This document shows, one piece after another, positions 33,870 through 45,902 of a stretch of DNA of 64,000 nt. A program made the position numbers and the translations under genes. The DNA comes from Linnemannia elongata (lineage: Eukaryota > Mortierellomycota > Mortierellomycetes > Mortierellales > Mortierellaceae): assembly GCA_036320915.1 (NCBI GenBank), contig JAXBDG010000002.1, positions 1,178,001 through 1,242,000 on the forward strand, written 5' to 3'. Positions within the stretch are counted from its first letter, which is position 1. Every line of letters starts with the position of its first letter. The notes below the pieces were generated by a model. It was not told where the DNA came from. It saw only the letters and a program-made list of their open reading frames with translations, and did not search any database.

Positions 33870-34719
33870 CTAATTATTAACATCTAGCCGTTTCAAAGAC
33901 TCAGGAAAAGCCCATCCTCTCTGCTTCACATCTGCCACCATGCTGCCATTCATAGTGTTAAAAGTGATCGCGCAATTGCCAAAGAATGAAAGAGAGCTCA
34001 AAGCGATGACAACCCGACAGGATCGCTTTCAAGCCTTCGTCAGTGACATGTCCGGCTTTCCATAGCGTCAAGTTGGTTAGTATCTCAGCTTGCGTCGAAA
34101 TCATAGGGCCTAATGAGTTATCGTCGATCTAGCACATGTTCAGATAGAGCTGTTCCAAGCGCAGACCGCGGTTTGTGGTTCCAGTAACAGCGAGTGATCG
34201 AAAGAGTTGTTGAAATAATAATGACGAGGGTTCCTGGAGCCGGATCGTAGGAAAACAAAGTAAGTCACCTGAGTGCTGGACAGATCAACGACAGAGACAC
34301 GAGAGACGCTCCTCCCACGACAATCTTTAGGATGCAGAGACGAAGGGTCGTCAGCTGAGGCGTCCGGCGGATGAACTCCAGCAATGTCCTGTCACAACCA
34401 ACTTCTAAGGCGTGCGATTACAATCATACAGGTCCAGAACCTCCATAAAGGGGCAATGGCGCGTTGCAATGAACACAGGAAGGTAATTGTTCAAACTTTC
34501 GACTTTATGCCGACGGACATAAACACCGTTCTGTTCAAAATCTGGAGGAGTTATGTGGATGTTACTGTAGTTGTAACAGACGCGACGCCAGAGGACTGGT
34601 GTGTAGAGGGTGTTCCAGGCCTTACAGACAAGTGAAGCACGGGCAAGTGATTGTCGCGAGTTGGGGTGGAGGATGATGTTGTCGACACTGTCGAGGGATG
34701 TCAATGGGGGAGGAGACAT
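33870..34719 (-). pseudogene. F-box/LRR pseudogene, array member 2
   Basis: The F-box end is readable on the minus strand from 34719 (LARASLVCKAWNTLYTPVLW) for about 100 codons, then the frame breaks. Further down, pieces such as KQRGWAFPESLKRLDV correspond to QKRWACYKTLKRLDI of member 1, with a stop at 33870-33872. The internal LRR region is shortened (850 bases in all) and has several frame changes. A decayed duplicate. Confidence 0.75.
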
Positions 34720-34991
34720 GTCGTTCTGATGAAGAACCAAAAAGTAGACGGGCGAGGGAGTGGATGTAATGACAAAAAAGGAGAGTGGGAAAGGAAGGTG
34801 CGAAAAAGAATTTAAAATCCAGGTACCATCAAAGTTGGGCGATATGTCTCGGCCGGGGGATCCACAGTCGCGCATTTTATTCTTTCAAAAGTAGATGCTA
34901 GGGATAACGAGCGAAAAGGTTGTGTGGTGTAGGAATGCAATTTCGGACTTATAGAACAACAACGGTCAAGCAGCAGAGTGCGCGCGCTACT

Positions 34992-36254
34992 TTATTCTAC
35001 ACTGTGGACCTCAAATGTCTCCATGGCCTTATGACAGGTCCACCCTTTTCGTTTCGCGTCCTCCACCAAATTGTTCATTTCATCGCCCTCCTGGGTTGCC
35101 AAAGTGATCGTATGGTCGCCATATAAATACAGGATTGTCAAACAGTGACAACCCGAAAGAATGGCCTTGGCTCGTGAATCCGTAAATGGAAGACAGTTCC
35201 ATAGTGACATCTCAAGGAGTGTGCTGCCTTGTGTTGAAATCAGGAGGTCGAGGGAGGTGTCGTCCAGCTCGCAATGACCCAGAAAGAGTTCTTTGAGGCC
35301 CAGGCTTTGGTTGGTAATGGCGGAAGGTCGAAAGAGTTGAGTGGAAGTTCGAGACGGGATCAAATTATCAGACATAAATATCAGCTGTTTCAGCTCAGGA
35401 CAAATTGTGGGGAGGACGCCAAGAACTTCGCCCGTGCCCGTGGGGTGCAGAGAGCTGTAATCGAGATATGTGAGCTCAGGTGTCTTGCGGAGTAGCTGGA
35501 TCAGTGTTTTATCGCTCACCATGACCGACTGGAGAGTCAAGCTGGTGATCTTTGTACGCTCCTCAAGAAGTCGGACATCTTTCTCCTCCTGACCAACACC
35601 CTCCTCTGTCGCCGTAATGGTCCCTAGTAACCGATGGATGCCGTTCTGGTCAGACCTATCGACCGGTGCAAGGATTTCAAGGGATTCCCATCTAACCGTT
35701 CTCAAATTTGGACTAGCCTTCAGCAACATCATCAACGACTCCCATGATAGCGTCAGCCTTGTTAACCTCCCAAAACATTTCACCTTGAGCTCCATCAGCG
35801 CAAGGTAAACAACAGCGTCGCCGCCAACACCGTCGTCAATCAGGACCGAGACCACATCCTCCGGACGTAGTTCTGTGCTGTTCACGACGAATCGCTCCAA
35901 CGTTGGTCGAATTGACCTTAAATATGGCGCCAGTTTCTCGGCCGAGGCGACGCAATTACTCCAAAGGACGAAGGACTCGACATGGGAGCAAAACGGAGAG
36001 ATGAGATCAAGGTGGTAGTCGTCGAGGTGGCTGACCGTTAACTGGCGGACAAGGGCACCGTGTCGCTCAAAGGTCGGACTGGTCCCGTTCATGCAGGTGT
36101 ATTGTACGACGCGCCACACTGCCGGGGTGTAGAGGATGTTCCAGGCTTTACAGACACGTGCAGCGCGGGCAAGCGATTGTGGAGAGTCGAGGTAAGGGAT
36201 GATGTGATCAACGATGTCGGGGAAAGTCAATGGGTCGATGGAAGGAGATGTCAT
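34992..36254 (-). CDS. F-box/LRR protein, array member 3 (short)
   Basis: Single exon, 420 residues. F-box: FPDIVDHIIPYLDSPQSLARAARVCKAW... (given in part) followed by LRR-like strands such as LKELFLGHCELDDTSLDLL and LTILYLYGDHTITLA. It ends with KGWTCHKAMETFEVHSVE, which lines up with RWACYKTLKRLDIRE at about residue 470 of member 1, so some 150 C-terminal residues are missing. The frame is otherwise clean, so it may be a functional short version or an early truncation. Confidence 0.75.
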   Translation of the reverse strand: MTSPSIDPLTFPDIVDHIIPYLDSPQSLARAARVCKAWNILYTPAVWRVVQYTCMNGTSPTFERHGALVRQLTVSHLDDYHLDLISPFCSHVESFVLWSNCVASAEKLAPYLRSIRPTLERFVVNSTELRPEDVVSVLIDDGVGGDAVVYLALMELKVKCFGRLTRLTLSWESLMMLLKASPNLRTVRWESLEILAPVDRSDQNGIHRLLGTITATEEGVGQEEKDVRLLEERTKITSLTLQSVMVSDKTLIQLLRKTPELTYLDYSSLHPTGTGEVLGVLPTICPELKQLIFMSDNLIPSRTSTQLFRPSAITNQSLGLKELFLGHCELDDTSLDLLISTQGSTLLEMSLWNCLPFTDSRAKAILSGCHCLTILYLYGDHTITLATQEGDEMNNLVEDAKRKGWTCHKAMETFEVHSVE

Positions 36255-36384
36255 CGCGTGAGTGACTTAGTTGGTGTTGACAAGGACAATAGGAGAAGTG
36301 GAGAGAAACAGAAAGAGAAATAATAACTGGCGAAAAGGGGTCAATCCGAAAGTCTAGACATTCAGTATCTTTGCCTTTTAAATT

Positions 36385-38345
36385 TTAATTGTCCTCCGTC
36401 TGTGGGATATTCAAGCGTTTAGTTGATTGGCCCTCGATTCCTGCTTCCCATAACCGCTCCACCGCCTCCTTGTCAAGAACTATTGTTGAGGTGTATAATT
36501 CCCTTAGACCAGGATAGTTTCTTATGAACCGCTCCAAATCGCTCCCAATAAACGTTTTTCCTTGTTGTCCTCTGACTTTGAGCAGCCGAAGACACGGTCC
36601 AACTAATGTCCTGCCCTGTTGGTTATTGTGCTGGTTCTGGTGGTGGTGAGGTGATCCAGCTCCTCCACTTGCTGCACCGTCTGTTGTTGGTGTTGGTACC
36701 GCCGCTGTTGCCTCTGCCTCGGTTTGGTCCGCATTCTCATTTAAAACTTCGCCCTCTCCGTTTTCTCCTTCCATTGTTAATTGACGGAACTGGTGTCTTT
36801 GATCCTCCTCCTCAATCCCCATGAACCCCTGAAGCAGGTCCTCATCAGCGCCCCAGACGCTTACCGCCAACCGCTCCAAGGCAGGCAACATCCGGACCCT
36901 CTGTCGAATACGTCGAAATGCCGCCCTATTCTGCGGGCTATCAGTCCCCAGAAAATCATATCCAGCACGTCGAATCCCTAACCCTCGAATGTCCAGCTGC
37001 TTCAGAGTCCTGTAGCAGGCCCATTTTTGTCGTTCTTCCTGACTTGTCATCAAAAGTGTGGAGCCAAGGTCGGTGTCATTGTTGTTGTTGACATCGCTGT
37101 CGTCTGTCATGGTTGCCAGAGTGAGTCCATCGACTTCCAGGAGCCCGAGCGACTCTAGGCGATGGCACCGCGACAGAACGGACTTGACTCCAGAATCGGT
37201 GACTCCAGAACATTTCCAGAGAAAGAAATGGAGGAGCGTACTAGCTAGTGACAAGGCTAGATGTTCAAGACATCGGTCGTCCAATTTGCATCGGATGAGA
37301 TGAAGTCGTTTCAATTGTAAACAAGGGCCGTCCTGTTGCTGCTGCTGTGGCTGGTTATAGTGGCTACCGGCGGCAAGGGACTGAAAAAACTGCGAAAAGG
37401 CTGATGAAGGAATCGAATCACAGCATGTCACGTTAAGTTGCCTCACTTCGGGACAGAGCATAGGGAGGGCCCCAAAAAGCCACCCTGCACGGTCTTGTTG
37501 TGTGTGATACAAAAAGACGTGAGATGAGGAGACTTGGTGAGAATATCAATCACCCTTTTATCGTCCATTTCCACCCGTGAGAATTTTAGGTATGTGATCG
37601 CAGTCATAGCGAGTTGTTGCTCCAAAGGACGGATGTGCCGCAGCGCATGACAATGACTCGCGTCCTTGAACTCCTCTGTCGTCGCAGTTTGGTGGTCCTG
37701 GTCCTGGTCGTGGTCTCCCGTGACGACCGGGTCAAGGACATGGATGTTGGCTAAATAAATCCTGTCCATATGCGCGTAAGCCTCCATCAGGCTCACCACC
37801 GTGTCCCAACGCAGGTTCTTGGTATCCCTAAAAGCTGGGTCAAGCGTCAATCTAAACTTCTTCAGTTTTAAATACCCCTCACCACCACCACCACCTGCAT
37901 CTCCAAGAAGCGCCGACACGATGTCCTCCGGAGGAAACGTCATCATGTCTAAACTGACACTCCTCAGAGTTGCCTTCAAAGTACTCAGATACAGAGCCAA
38001 TCGCTCGACCAACACCTCAGGACAGGACACTATCACGCTCTCGACAAAAGGACAAAGGGCCGTAACAGAGTCGAACATGACTTTGGTTAAGCAGGACATC
38101 GTTAGCTGCCGAACGTAAATCCCGTACCGTTGGAGTGACTCGGGAACAGTCGCAAAGTTGTTGTTGTCGACTTTGATATTTCGCCAGAGGAAGGGCGTGT
38201 AGAGGGTGTTCCACGCCTTGTTGATAAGGGCGGCGCGGGCGAGGAATCGTGGGTTGTTGTTGATGAGGAGGAGGTAGGGGACGATGTTGTCTACGATGTC
38301 AGGGTGGGTTAATGGGTCGAAGCGAGGAGGTGGACGAGGCAACAT
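36385..38345 (-). pseudogene. F-box/LRR gene, array member 4, with one frameshift
   Basis: The first frame runs from MLPRPPPRFDPLTHP at 38345 through the F-box (ARAALINKAWNTLYTPFLW) and LRRs until about 37500. A second frame takes over and runs to 36385, including GALPMLCPEVRQLNV, which follows on from the first when compared with member 1 (ETLPIICPELKCLTM). Each half is long and clean; a single one-frame shift in 37480-37512 separates them, and no intron of normal size fits. It is a very young pseudogene, or a sequencing error in an intact gene of about 650 codons. Confidence 0.7.
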
Positions 38346-38531
38346 GGTGTGAATGTCGTACTGATGAAGAAGCAGGGGAAAAAAACAGGCGATGAGGGTG
38401 TAGGACAGAGCGGGTTGTTGTGGAGAAAGAAGAGTGAAAGACGAATTTATGTTGAAACTAAGAAACATGTGTTGCTAGTGGGAATTGTCAAAACGCTAAA
38501 GGTCTCGAATCAGATCTGATCAATGGACTTT

Positions 38532-38747
38532 TTATCGTTTATGAAGAACGAGGCTCATCAGATAATACCGATCAATAAGAACCTTGACATCAGCTACCGC
38601 AAATCGCCCCCTGGCCTCCTCATCAACAGCACCCCGATAAACACTCACCTCTCTCAACCCCGGAGCTTTTACCAGAACCCTCTCATCACCAGAAACTAGG
38701 GCACAATCGAAAAGTCGCCAGTAACCTGGGGTGGTGATCACTTTCAC
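38532..38747 (-). pseudogene. Possible F-box C-terminal remnant
   Basis: A 71-codon minus-strand frame contains LVKAPGLREVSVYRG, reminiscent of the C-terminal block FIRNYPGLRELYTS of array member 4. It sits directly upstream of member 4 and has no F-box. Resemblance is weak. Confidence 0.3.
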
Positions 38748-38864
38748 AAATCGTGTGTATTTTATACTTTGTTTAGTAATAAGAAGAGGGTATGGAGGTA
38801 TGTGGTCATGATAGATAAAAGCGTGTAAAGGAACGATGATAAAGAGAAAACTAATCTGGACAAG

Positions 38865-41800
38865 TTACTTGTCCTCGGGGGCAGCCTGCTCCTTGGCAAA
38901 CTCGATAAAGACCTGAGCAAGTGTGGTCTGACTGACAGAGTAATCCTCAATGCCCAATTCCTTGCGCTTCTGCTCGAAAAGAGCAAACAGCTTGGCCAAC
39001 ATGTCCGTCGTACGCTCGCCCTCCATACGCGTCAACTCGTACTCCAGACTGGATCCCAAAGCTTGAACCAGAGTCACACGTCCAGCGCCAACCGTGCGTT
39101 CCATCTCGCCAGTCACCAGGTGATGGTTGGTATATGTCTTGACAATGACCTTGTAGCCAGCGCCATAGGTGTTCTTCAGCCGCTGCGAGGTGCCCAAGGC
39201 TTGGATGTGTCCGTTGGTAATGATTCCGATCCTGTCGCACAGAGCATCGGCCTCTTCCATTGAGTGGGTGGTCAAGATCACACAGGATGTCTTCTTGAGC
39301 TTGCGGATCGAGTTCCAAATCGCCTGACGGATAGCAACATCGACTCCGGTGGTGGGCTCGTCCAGGAAGACAACCTTGGGGCATCCAATGACCGCCATAG
39401 CCAAACTGAGTCGGCGCTTGTTTCCACCCGAGAACGTCTTGGCGCGCTTGTTGCCCAGAGGCCCTAATCCCATCTCGTCCACCATCTGGTCGACCGCCGC
39501 GTCCATGTCCTCGGGAGCCACACCCTTGATCGTGGCAAACAACTTGAGGTGGTCGCGGACAGTCAACTTTGGCCAGATAATGTCAAACTGGGGGCAGATA
39601 CCGATCATCGAACGCAAGTCGTCATGGAAGGGCGCAATCGAAAGCCCCTCGATAGTGCCGCCGCCAGAGGTAGGGGATTCGGCTCCTGTCAGCATCTTGA
39701 TGGTGGTGGTCTTTCCTGCTCCGTTGGGTCCCAAGTATCCGAAGCACTCGTTCTTCTTGAAGGCCAAGTAGACATCGTCCAGGATGATGAGATCACGCTT
39801 CTTGCTCTTGATGTAGAACTTTTTGGAGAGACCCAGCAGACGGACGGCATCGTTTTCGTCCTCGGGACCCTTGAGTCTCAATGTCTCCTCAATCACTTCA
39901 GCATCCCGTTCACGGTACTTGCCATCGACCAAGATGGTAGTGTCTTGACGCTTGAGTGCACCTCCAGCAGGGTGAGACGTCTCCTCAGCGTGCTTCTTGC
40001 TGTTGTTGTTCTTGTGGAAAAAGGAGCGACGAGACTGAGTCCTGCTTTCAACGTAGAAGATGATGCAAAAGTGGACAATAGTGACACCGACAAAAACAAG
40101 GATGGCGCAGAAGACTGGGTACTGGATGTCAAAAACCTCGGCAATGGTGTAGGGTTGTCCGGTAGTCGAGGCAGTAGCAATTGACGAGATGGCACGTTCC
40201 ATAGCAAAAGTGGGGGTAATGCATCCAACCAAGACAATCGCCAAGTTCGAGGCTCCCTGGAAGACAAACTGGACGAAAAAGTAAGGGACAAAGACGATCA
40301 AACTGAGACCAACACCAAGGACCTGACCGACCGCCTGAGACTTTTGGAAAGGGAGCGAGAGAAGATATCCAAAGGAGATGACGGGGAAACCGGCAAAGAG
40401 GAGGACGATAAGGTAAGGCACCCAAGAGCCGCTTGTGATCATTTGAAGACGAGCTGCTCCAAGAATGACAAAGCAAGCGACAACGGGGATCAAGAACGAT
40501 ATCAAATCGATCACATAGCGGGCCAGGTAGTAGGTGATGGGCTTGATGCCCATGTTCTGGAGATGCTGCTTTTGTCCGTGCTCCTTCTCATTTACCAAAT
40601 TAGCTGCGACAAAGGTAGTGAAGAACGAGAATGCTAATAAAGAAGAGGAACAAAATGAGACATGTGTTAGCAAGCAGCAAGAAAACGCACTCGTGGGGCA
40701 CGGAAAGTTCCGCAGGTAATACTAAAATGCATTAATTAGTCTAGACTTACCAAAGGTCATGAACGAGGGGACAATAAAACTGGGAATGTCAACATTCTCA
40801 GAACCCTGGGCAGCAAACGTCTTGAGAGTCGACAAGAAACGCAATCCAGTTCCTGCAGCTCCTCCATTGGTTCCGCTGGTCGCATCGACGTTTTGAGTAA
40901 ATGCGTTAAGGGCACTCAGCAAGTAGGGGATAGAGTCGTTCTTGGCGGACAACAACGTAAATCCAAGATCCAGGGCTCCTGAAGTCGATGTTGAGGCTGC
41001 GAGGGCGTCGAGTTCGAATCCAATTTGGGGTTTGTAGTCCTGCAAGGTCGTGTTCTTCAACATGGCCTCTCCATTGGAATGTTCGTAGCTAGCAATGTCA
41101 TCCATGCTTGAGAAGTTGGCAAAGTATGGGTTAAATGTGCGATAGGTCTGGCCCAGGTTCTGGACGACCGAGTTGGTGAGGTTGGTGAGTCCAGGAGCGG
41201 CCTGGACGACGGGAAAGTAGACGACAGGTTTGGTGACATAAACGTTCTCCAGTCCAGCCTCTCCTGCAGTGAACACCCTCCTGTGTTGTGTGATGTGAGA
41301 AAGGAGAGAGGAGTGGATCAGCAAACAGCCATTTTTTGTAAGAATTCCATGTGTCGAAAAAGAATCTTGATATTGGGGCATGCCAACATCATACTATTAG
41401 ATACTTATAGAGAATACTGCACTTACGTATCGACGGTGCCAGCTTCGATCTTTGGAATACCACTCTGGATACCGAGGGACTATATTTTGAAATAAGGATA
41501 TGAAATGGATTGGTTATATAAGGATAATGAATTCCAGTATGCCTTGGACCCTTTATGGTTGTCGAGACAGAATTTAATGAAAAAAGGAGAAAGGAACAAA
41601 AAGGGCCAGGAAGGATGGAGATGTATGTAAACATACAAAATGAAGTTTTACTTACGATACCAACGGCAGCACCGATCATGATGATGGGGATGACAGATCC
41701 AAAGATATACACAGTCGGGTCCTTGAGAGTAACTCTGAAGTTGTGGGCGACCAATGCGCGGAAGTGGTCCATCTTTGTAGGCTTGCGAGTGGCCTTGATG

Positions 41801-41892
41801 ATATCGATCCCCTGGATATCATCGTGGTTGTGGCTGTGGTGGTTGTGAGAGGAAGGGAGGGGTGACGGCGTCTGTTTCCTGATGTCTGCCAT
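38865..41892 (-). CDS. ABCA-type half transporter 1
   Basis: Four minus-strand exons (41892-41656, 41479-41427, 41280-40751, 40633-38865) give about 862 residues. A His-rich leader precedes a first helix (DPTVYIFGSVIPIIMIGAAVGI), a large outer domain of about 220 residues, five or more helices from AFSFFTTFVAANLV on, and one nucleotide-binding domain: Walker A GPNGAGKT near residue 575, signature FSGGNKRRLS near 671, Walker B VVFLDEPTTGVD near 695 and the H-loop TTHSMEEAD. That order and the large outer loop define the ABCA family, whose members move lipids. One TMD-NBD unit means it must dimerise. C-terminus: FIEFAKEQAAPEDK. Substrate unknown. Confidence 0.9.
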
Positions 41893-43871
41893 CCTGCGTG
41901 TGATACGTGGTGAGAGGGAGAAGGTGTATTAGACTCAGGAGGGTATTGTGAGTAAGAGTAGGAGTGTTAAGGGAAAGGGGAAGGAAAGGAGAGAGGGTGG
42001 GGGGGAGGAGGAATGGGCGAAGTGTGTGCCGACTAACTAACGGGCGTAATTATAATACAAAGAGAGAAAAGGAGGGATAAAAGTTGGTAAGGAGGGAAAG
42101 AGAGGAGAGAGAGAGAGTGAAGAGAAGAGAAAGAAAGAAGTGGGAAAGTGGGTTTTGTATATCTTTGAGAGCGGATAAACAACAGCAAACCAAGAAGTGA
42201 ATCTAAAATAAAAAAAGAAGAGCTGCGTACGAGAAAGACGACAGAGGGCAATTGAGAATGGAGAAGAAAAAAATAAAAACCTGTGGAGGATGAGGCAGAA
42301 TGCAAGCCTATTTAAGGTTGTTTGTTTGTTTGTGTCCTTTTTCAGTATGTGATCTTCTCAGACCGATGGATATACTTGAAGGGTCGAAGGGGAAAAGAGG
42401 GAAAGGAGGATGCCATTGCCCTTCTACCATTATCTTCTTATCCACCTGAACATGACCCCCAACACAGACATCGACTGTTGGCTTAAGGACACGCCGCTCT
42501 CTTTGTTGTTGTTGTTGCCCCCTTCGTCACACATGTCGACTTTTCCTGTCTCTCCTGAATGAACCTCGGTTAATTTCACCCGCTTGAGACAACTGCTTAC
42601 AAAAGTGAGGAGTTTGTAACTGTCAGTTGAAATAAAGTACACCCTGACCGTCGACTTTGGCAAAGTTAACTTAACTTTCAAGAAACCATTTCTATTTCCG
42701 CAGAATGGCAAGTGTGGAAGGGTGTGGAAAGCGTGGAAGTAGGTTCGCTTGTGAGCCATGGGGACCTAATTTAACCCTCCTCTCTGCCACAGCCCGCTTG
42801 CTCATCACGCCAAGGGTCATTCATCACACACAAACACACTAAACAGCACCGCCTGCTTTCCCCCACCCCTTTGGACGTCTTTTCTCCGAAGAGCAACAGC
42901 CTCAGAGACTGCTTTTAGTCCGGATAACTTCAACAGTCGACTTTTGAATGAAATCGAGGCTGAGCTTTTGGCTGAGTTCTCCAACATGTGCAGAGTCGTT
43001 CCCTGGCGTCTGTATTTCCTTATTGTTTTGTATTCTCCTCTGAACAAAAAGTCACACCACGCCGCCTATTTTCTTATCATGTTCTTTGTTGTGCTTGCAG
43101 TTGGAATGGATTGGGCAGATACCGAAGAGGTATACAACATGGCTTGCATTTGATCTGGACTGGATGCTGTCGACTTTCTTCTTCTTTCGTTATATCAGCT
43201 TTCTTAGTTGCTCCGCGGATAAGGCGATATTCTGCCGAATATGTGCACGCTATTGGCACCCTTTTCCTCGCGTCGGGAAAAAGCCTATAGTGGTAGATAC
43301 ATTGCCGAAGAAACGACAGCCTCAGCTCTGATCATTGCCGAGAAATGAAGCCCTCCCGTTCTTCGGTTCTCATCGATGGAAGACGAAAATCGAAAACGAG
43401 GAGACACGCCGCACTTTTGCACACGCCTCACAACACTCCCTTTACTAAACCGCCTGTTCATAGGTCGACTAGAAAGATGAGCGAGCAAAAAACACAAAGA
43501 TTTCATGCGCACGTTGATGCACGACAGGGGACCATTCGATGTTCGCACGAGTCGGTCGATCTGTCAAAAGAAAGGAGCACCCTGTTGTTGTTCTCTCCTC
43601 TCCCTTCCCTTTCTCTCCTCCCCCCTTTCCCCGGGACATGGTTTCTACTCTGCTTTTCTTCAATTCCTTACCGGGTAATCAAGAAAAAGTGAGTACCTTT
43701 TGGTACTGTTTATCCTATTATTCGTCAAGTCTACTATTTTTGCAGACGATAAAACGTCTCGTATATCAGAAAGCGTAGCCTCTATCAGCCGCTAGTCGAA
43801 AACGAGCAACCAGTTTATGCTATCGACATTTCGAATGTTTATTCAATATATCCTAGACAAAAATACAACCT
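41893..43871. other. 2-kb gap with a possible gene relic
   Basis: Upstream flank of ABCA 1 is GA-rich on the plus strand. At about 42910-43330 (+) two coding-like stretches follow acceptor-like TTTTAG/TTGCAG sites (for example NEIEAELLAEFSNMC and LEWIGQIPKRYTTWLAF), but no start or phase-consistent splice connects them, so no gene is called. A segment at about 42662-42682 is repeated in inverted orientation near 50410. Confidence 0.45.
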
Positions 43872-45325
43872 CTATTCGTCGTGAGGGTGAGGAAGGCGCT
43901 CGCCCTTGATGCCGCTGAGGACATTTTCAATCGCAATCTCAGACATGGCTGTCCTAGTCTCGAGAGTACCGCTTCCGATATGGGGTAAGACAATGCAATT
44001 GGGGAACGACAGCAGCTCTGAATCTGTGGGCAGGGGTTCAGGCACGGTTACATCCAGTCCCACAGATCCCAACTTTCCTTCCCTGAGTGCGCGGATGAGT
44101 CCATCCTGTTCCACAATGCCTCCACGCGCCGTGTTCACAAACACCTATGTGTGAGATCGACAAAAAAAGAGTGGATTATTTAGCGTTTGCATTACACACC
44201 ATTGTAGCATTAAAAATATTGTAGAACGCGTGCGATAAGAAAAAGAGACACAGCAAACTTACCACAGTGTCTTTCATTTTAGAGAACGCCTCATAATTAA
44301 ACATATTCTTGGTCTTGTCCGTCAACGCACAGCAGACGCAGATCACATCCGACTCCTTCAACAACCTATCCATATCCACAAACTCAAACTCTCCACCAAC
44401 TTCCTTCTCAGCATCCTTCTTGGGACGCGTTCCATGGTACACAAACTTTTGAACTCCAAACGCCTTCAATCTTTTGGCGACCGCAACACCAATCCGTCCA
44501 AGCCCGACAATTCCAACAGTCTTGTCCGTCAATTGAGATCCAAGCAACCAGGTAGGACTCCAGGTGCCCCACTTGCCCTGAATGACTGCATCGACACCCT
44601 CACGCAACCTCCGAGCCGCAGATAAGACGAGGAGGACAGTGGTATCGGCTGTTGCCTCGGTGAGTACACCTGGAGTGATGCCCAACGCGATCCTGCGTGC
44701 CTCCAATTCTGACACTGTGACGTGATCGTAGCCCACTGACATTGTCGACACCACCTTCAATTGGGGGCCTATAACATTGGTCATTTTGTTATGCACAAAA
44801 ACCAGTTAGCACCTGGACAGGTTTCAGAAGGAAAATCCAGTCAGGCCTTGATCGCGTTTGAAAGATGAGGAACTGTACCTGCGGCGTCCAACAATTCAGC
44901 GTCAATCTTATCAGTCAAGAGACAAAGAATCCCGTCGGCGCCCTTGGCGAGCTTGAGGAACTCTTGTCTAGGAATAGCGCGATCCTCTTTCCACTGCACA
45001 ATATCCACTCTATATCAATTGAATATCCCAGAAGGTTGAGTGTCAACTGTGGGAATATTTTTCCGCTGTGGGAATTTTTCGTATCACAGATAACCTTTGT
45101 AATGCAATCGCAAAGAGACAGAGCAGACAAGACTGAAAGAAATACACACCCGTCAAAGCCCTTGTCAAGGCGAGCCTGAGAGAGTCGAGGAAGTGTCCTG
45201 GTGACGAGGAGTTTTGAGCGCTGAAGGTCGGTCATGGAGGAGGAGAATGAACGTTTGAGGATGTGTGAAAAAATTGATGGGGTTGTGGTGGTGATTCTTG
45301 ACTGAGTCAGTACACGATGAATCAT
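43872..45325 (-). CDS. D-2-hydroxyacid dehydrogenase, glyoxylate/hydroxypyruvate reductase type
   Basis: Four minus-strand exons (45325-45150, 45009-44879, 44768-44263, 44144-43872) give 361 residues. The first 30 residues (MIHRVLTQSRI...FSHILKRSFSSS) look like a mitochondrial presequence; a second ATG at 45235 starts the mature-type sequence MTDLQRSKLLVTRTLP. The NAD(P)-binding motif VGLGRIGVAVAKRL is near residue 190, and the catalytic triad Arg278 (NTARGG), Glu307 and His326 (PHIGSGT) is complete. The best match by eye is GRHPR, which reduces glyoxylate and hydroxypyruvate using NADPH. Two starts could give mitochondrial and cytosolic forms. Divergent from SDO1. Confidence 0.88.
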
Positions 45326-45902
45326 GAGGCTTTAAAAGGGCGGAAAAGAATGGAGAAAAGTGATAAGAAAAAAAAAGAAAAGGAGAGAAGCAACAAAGAA
45401 GAGGGAAGGAAAAAAGAAGATAAAGGGAAGGGAGGTTGTTTCCGGATGGGTCCGTTGGTTGGTTGGGGGTAAGTCGTGTGAATGAGCGGGCACGGTTAAA
45501 GGTAAAAAAAAAAATGGGTTTTTGTGTCCCCTCAACGGACAAATCAAAAAAAATACGCGTCGAGCCTAAAGGAGAGCGGGTGGCGTCGATCTCATCGTAG
45601 TCTATTTCTTCAATTGATGTGCTGTACTTTGTAGGAGACGAGGGCAAGGATAGGCGGTCTTGGATAAGTTCCTAGGACATGTTCAGCAAGATCCAATATC
45701 AATTGGCCCCCTTCCCAGGCACCAGGCCTTCAACAATTCGTCATTGTAGGTGGTCTTGCTTTAGCTCGCGCCCCTCGTGCGGCCGCAGCACGCATCCAGT
45801 GACTGCCATTGGCTGATTAATAACAGATGTCTTTTTTCTTTTTTTTTCCTCTACACACTTTTCCTCCACACTTTACACAACCACTTACTTACTACTACAA
45901 CC
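45326..45902. other. Divergent promoter region
   Basis: 577 bases between the dehydrogenase and SDO1 starts. GA-rich next to the dehydrogenase and CT-rich next to SDO1, as expected for two 5' leaders. No gene seen. Confidence 0.6.
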
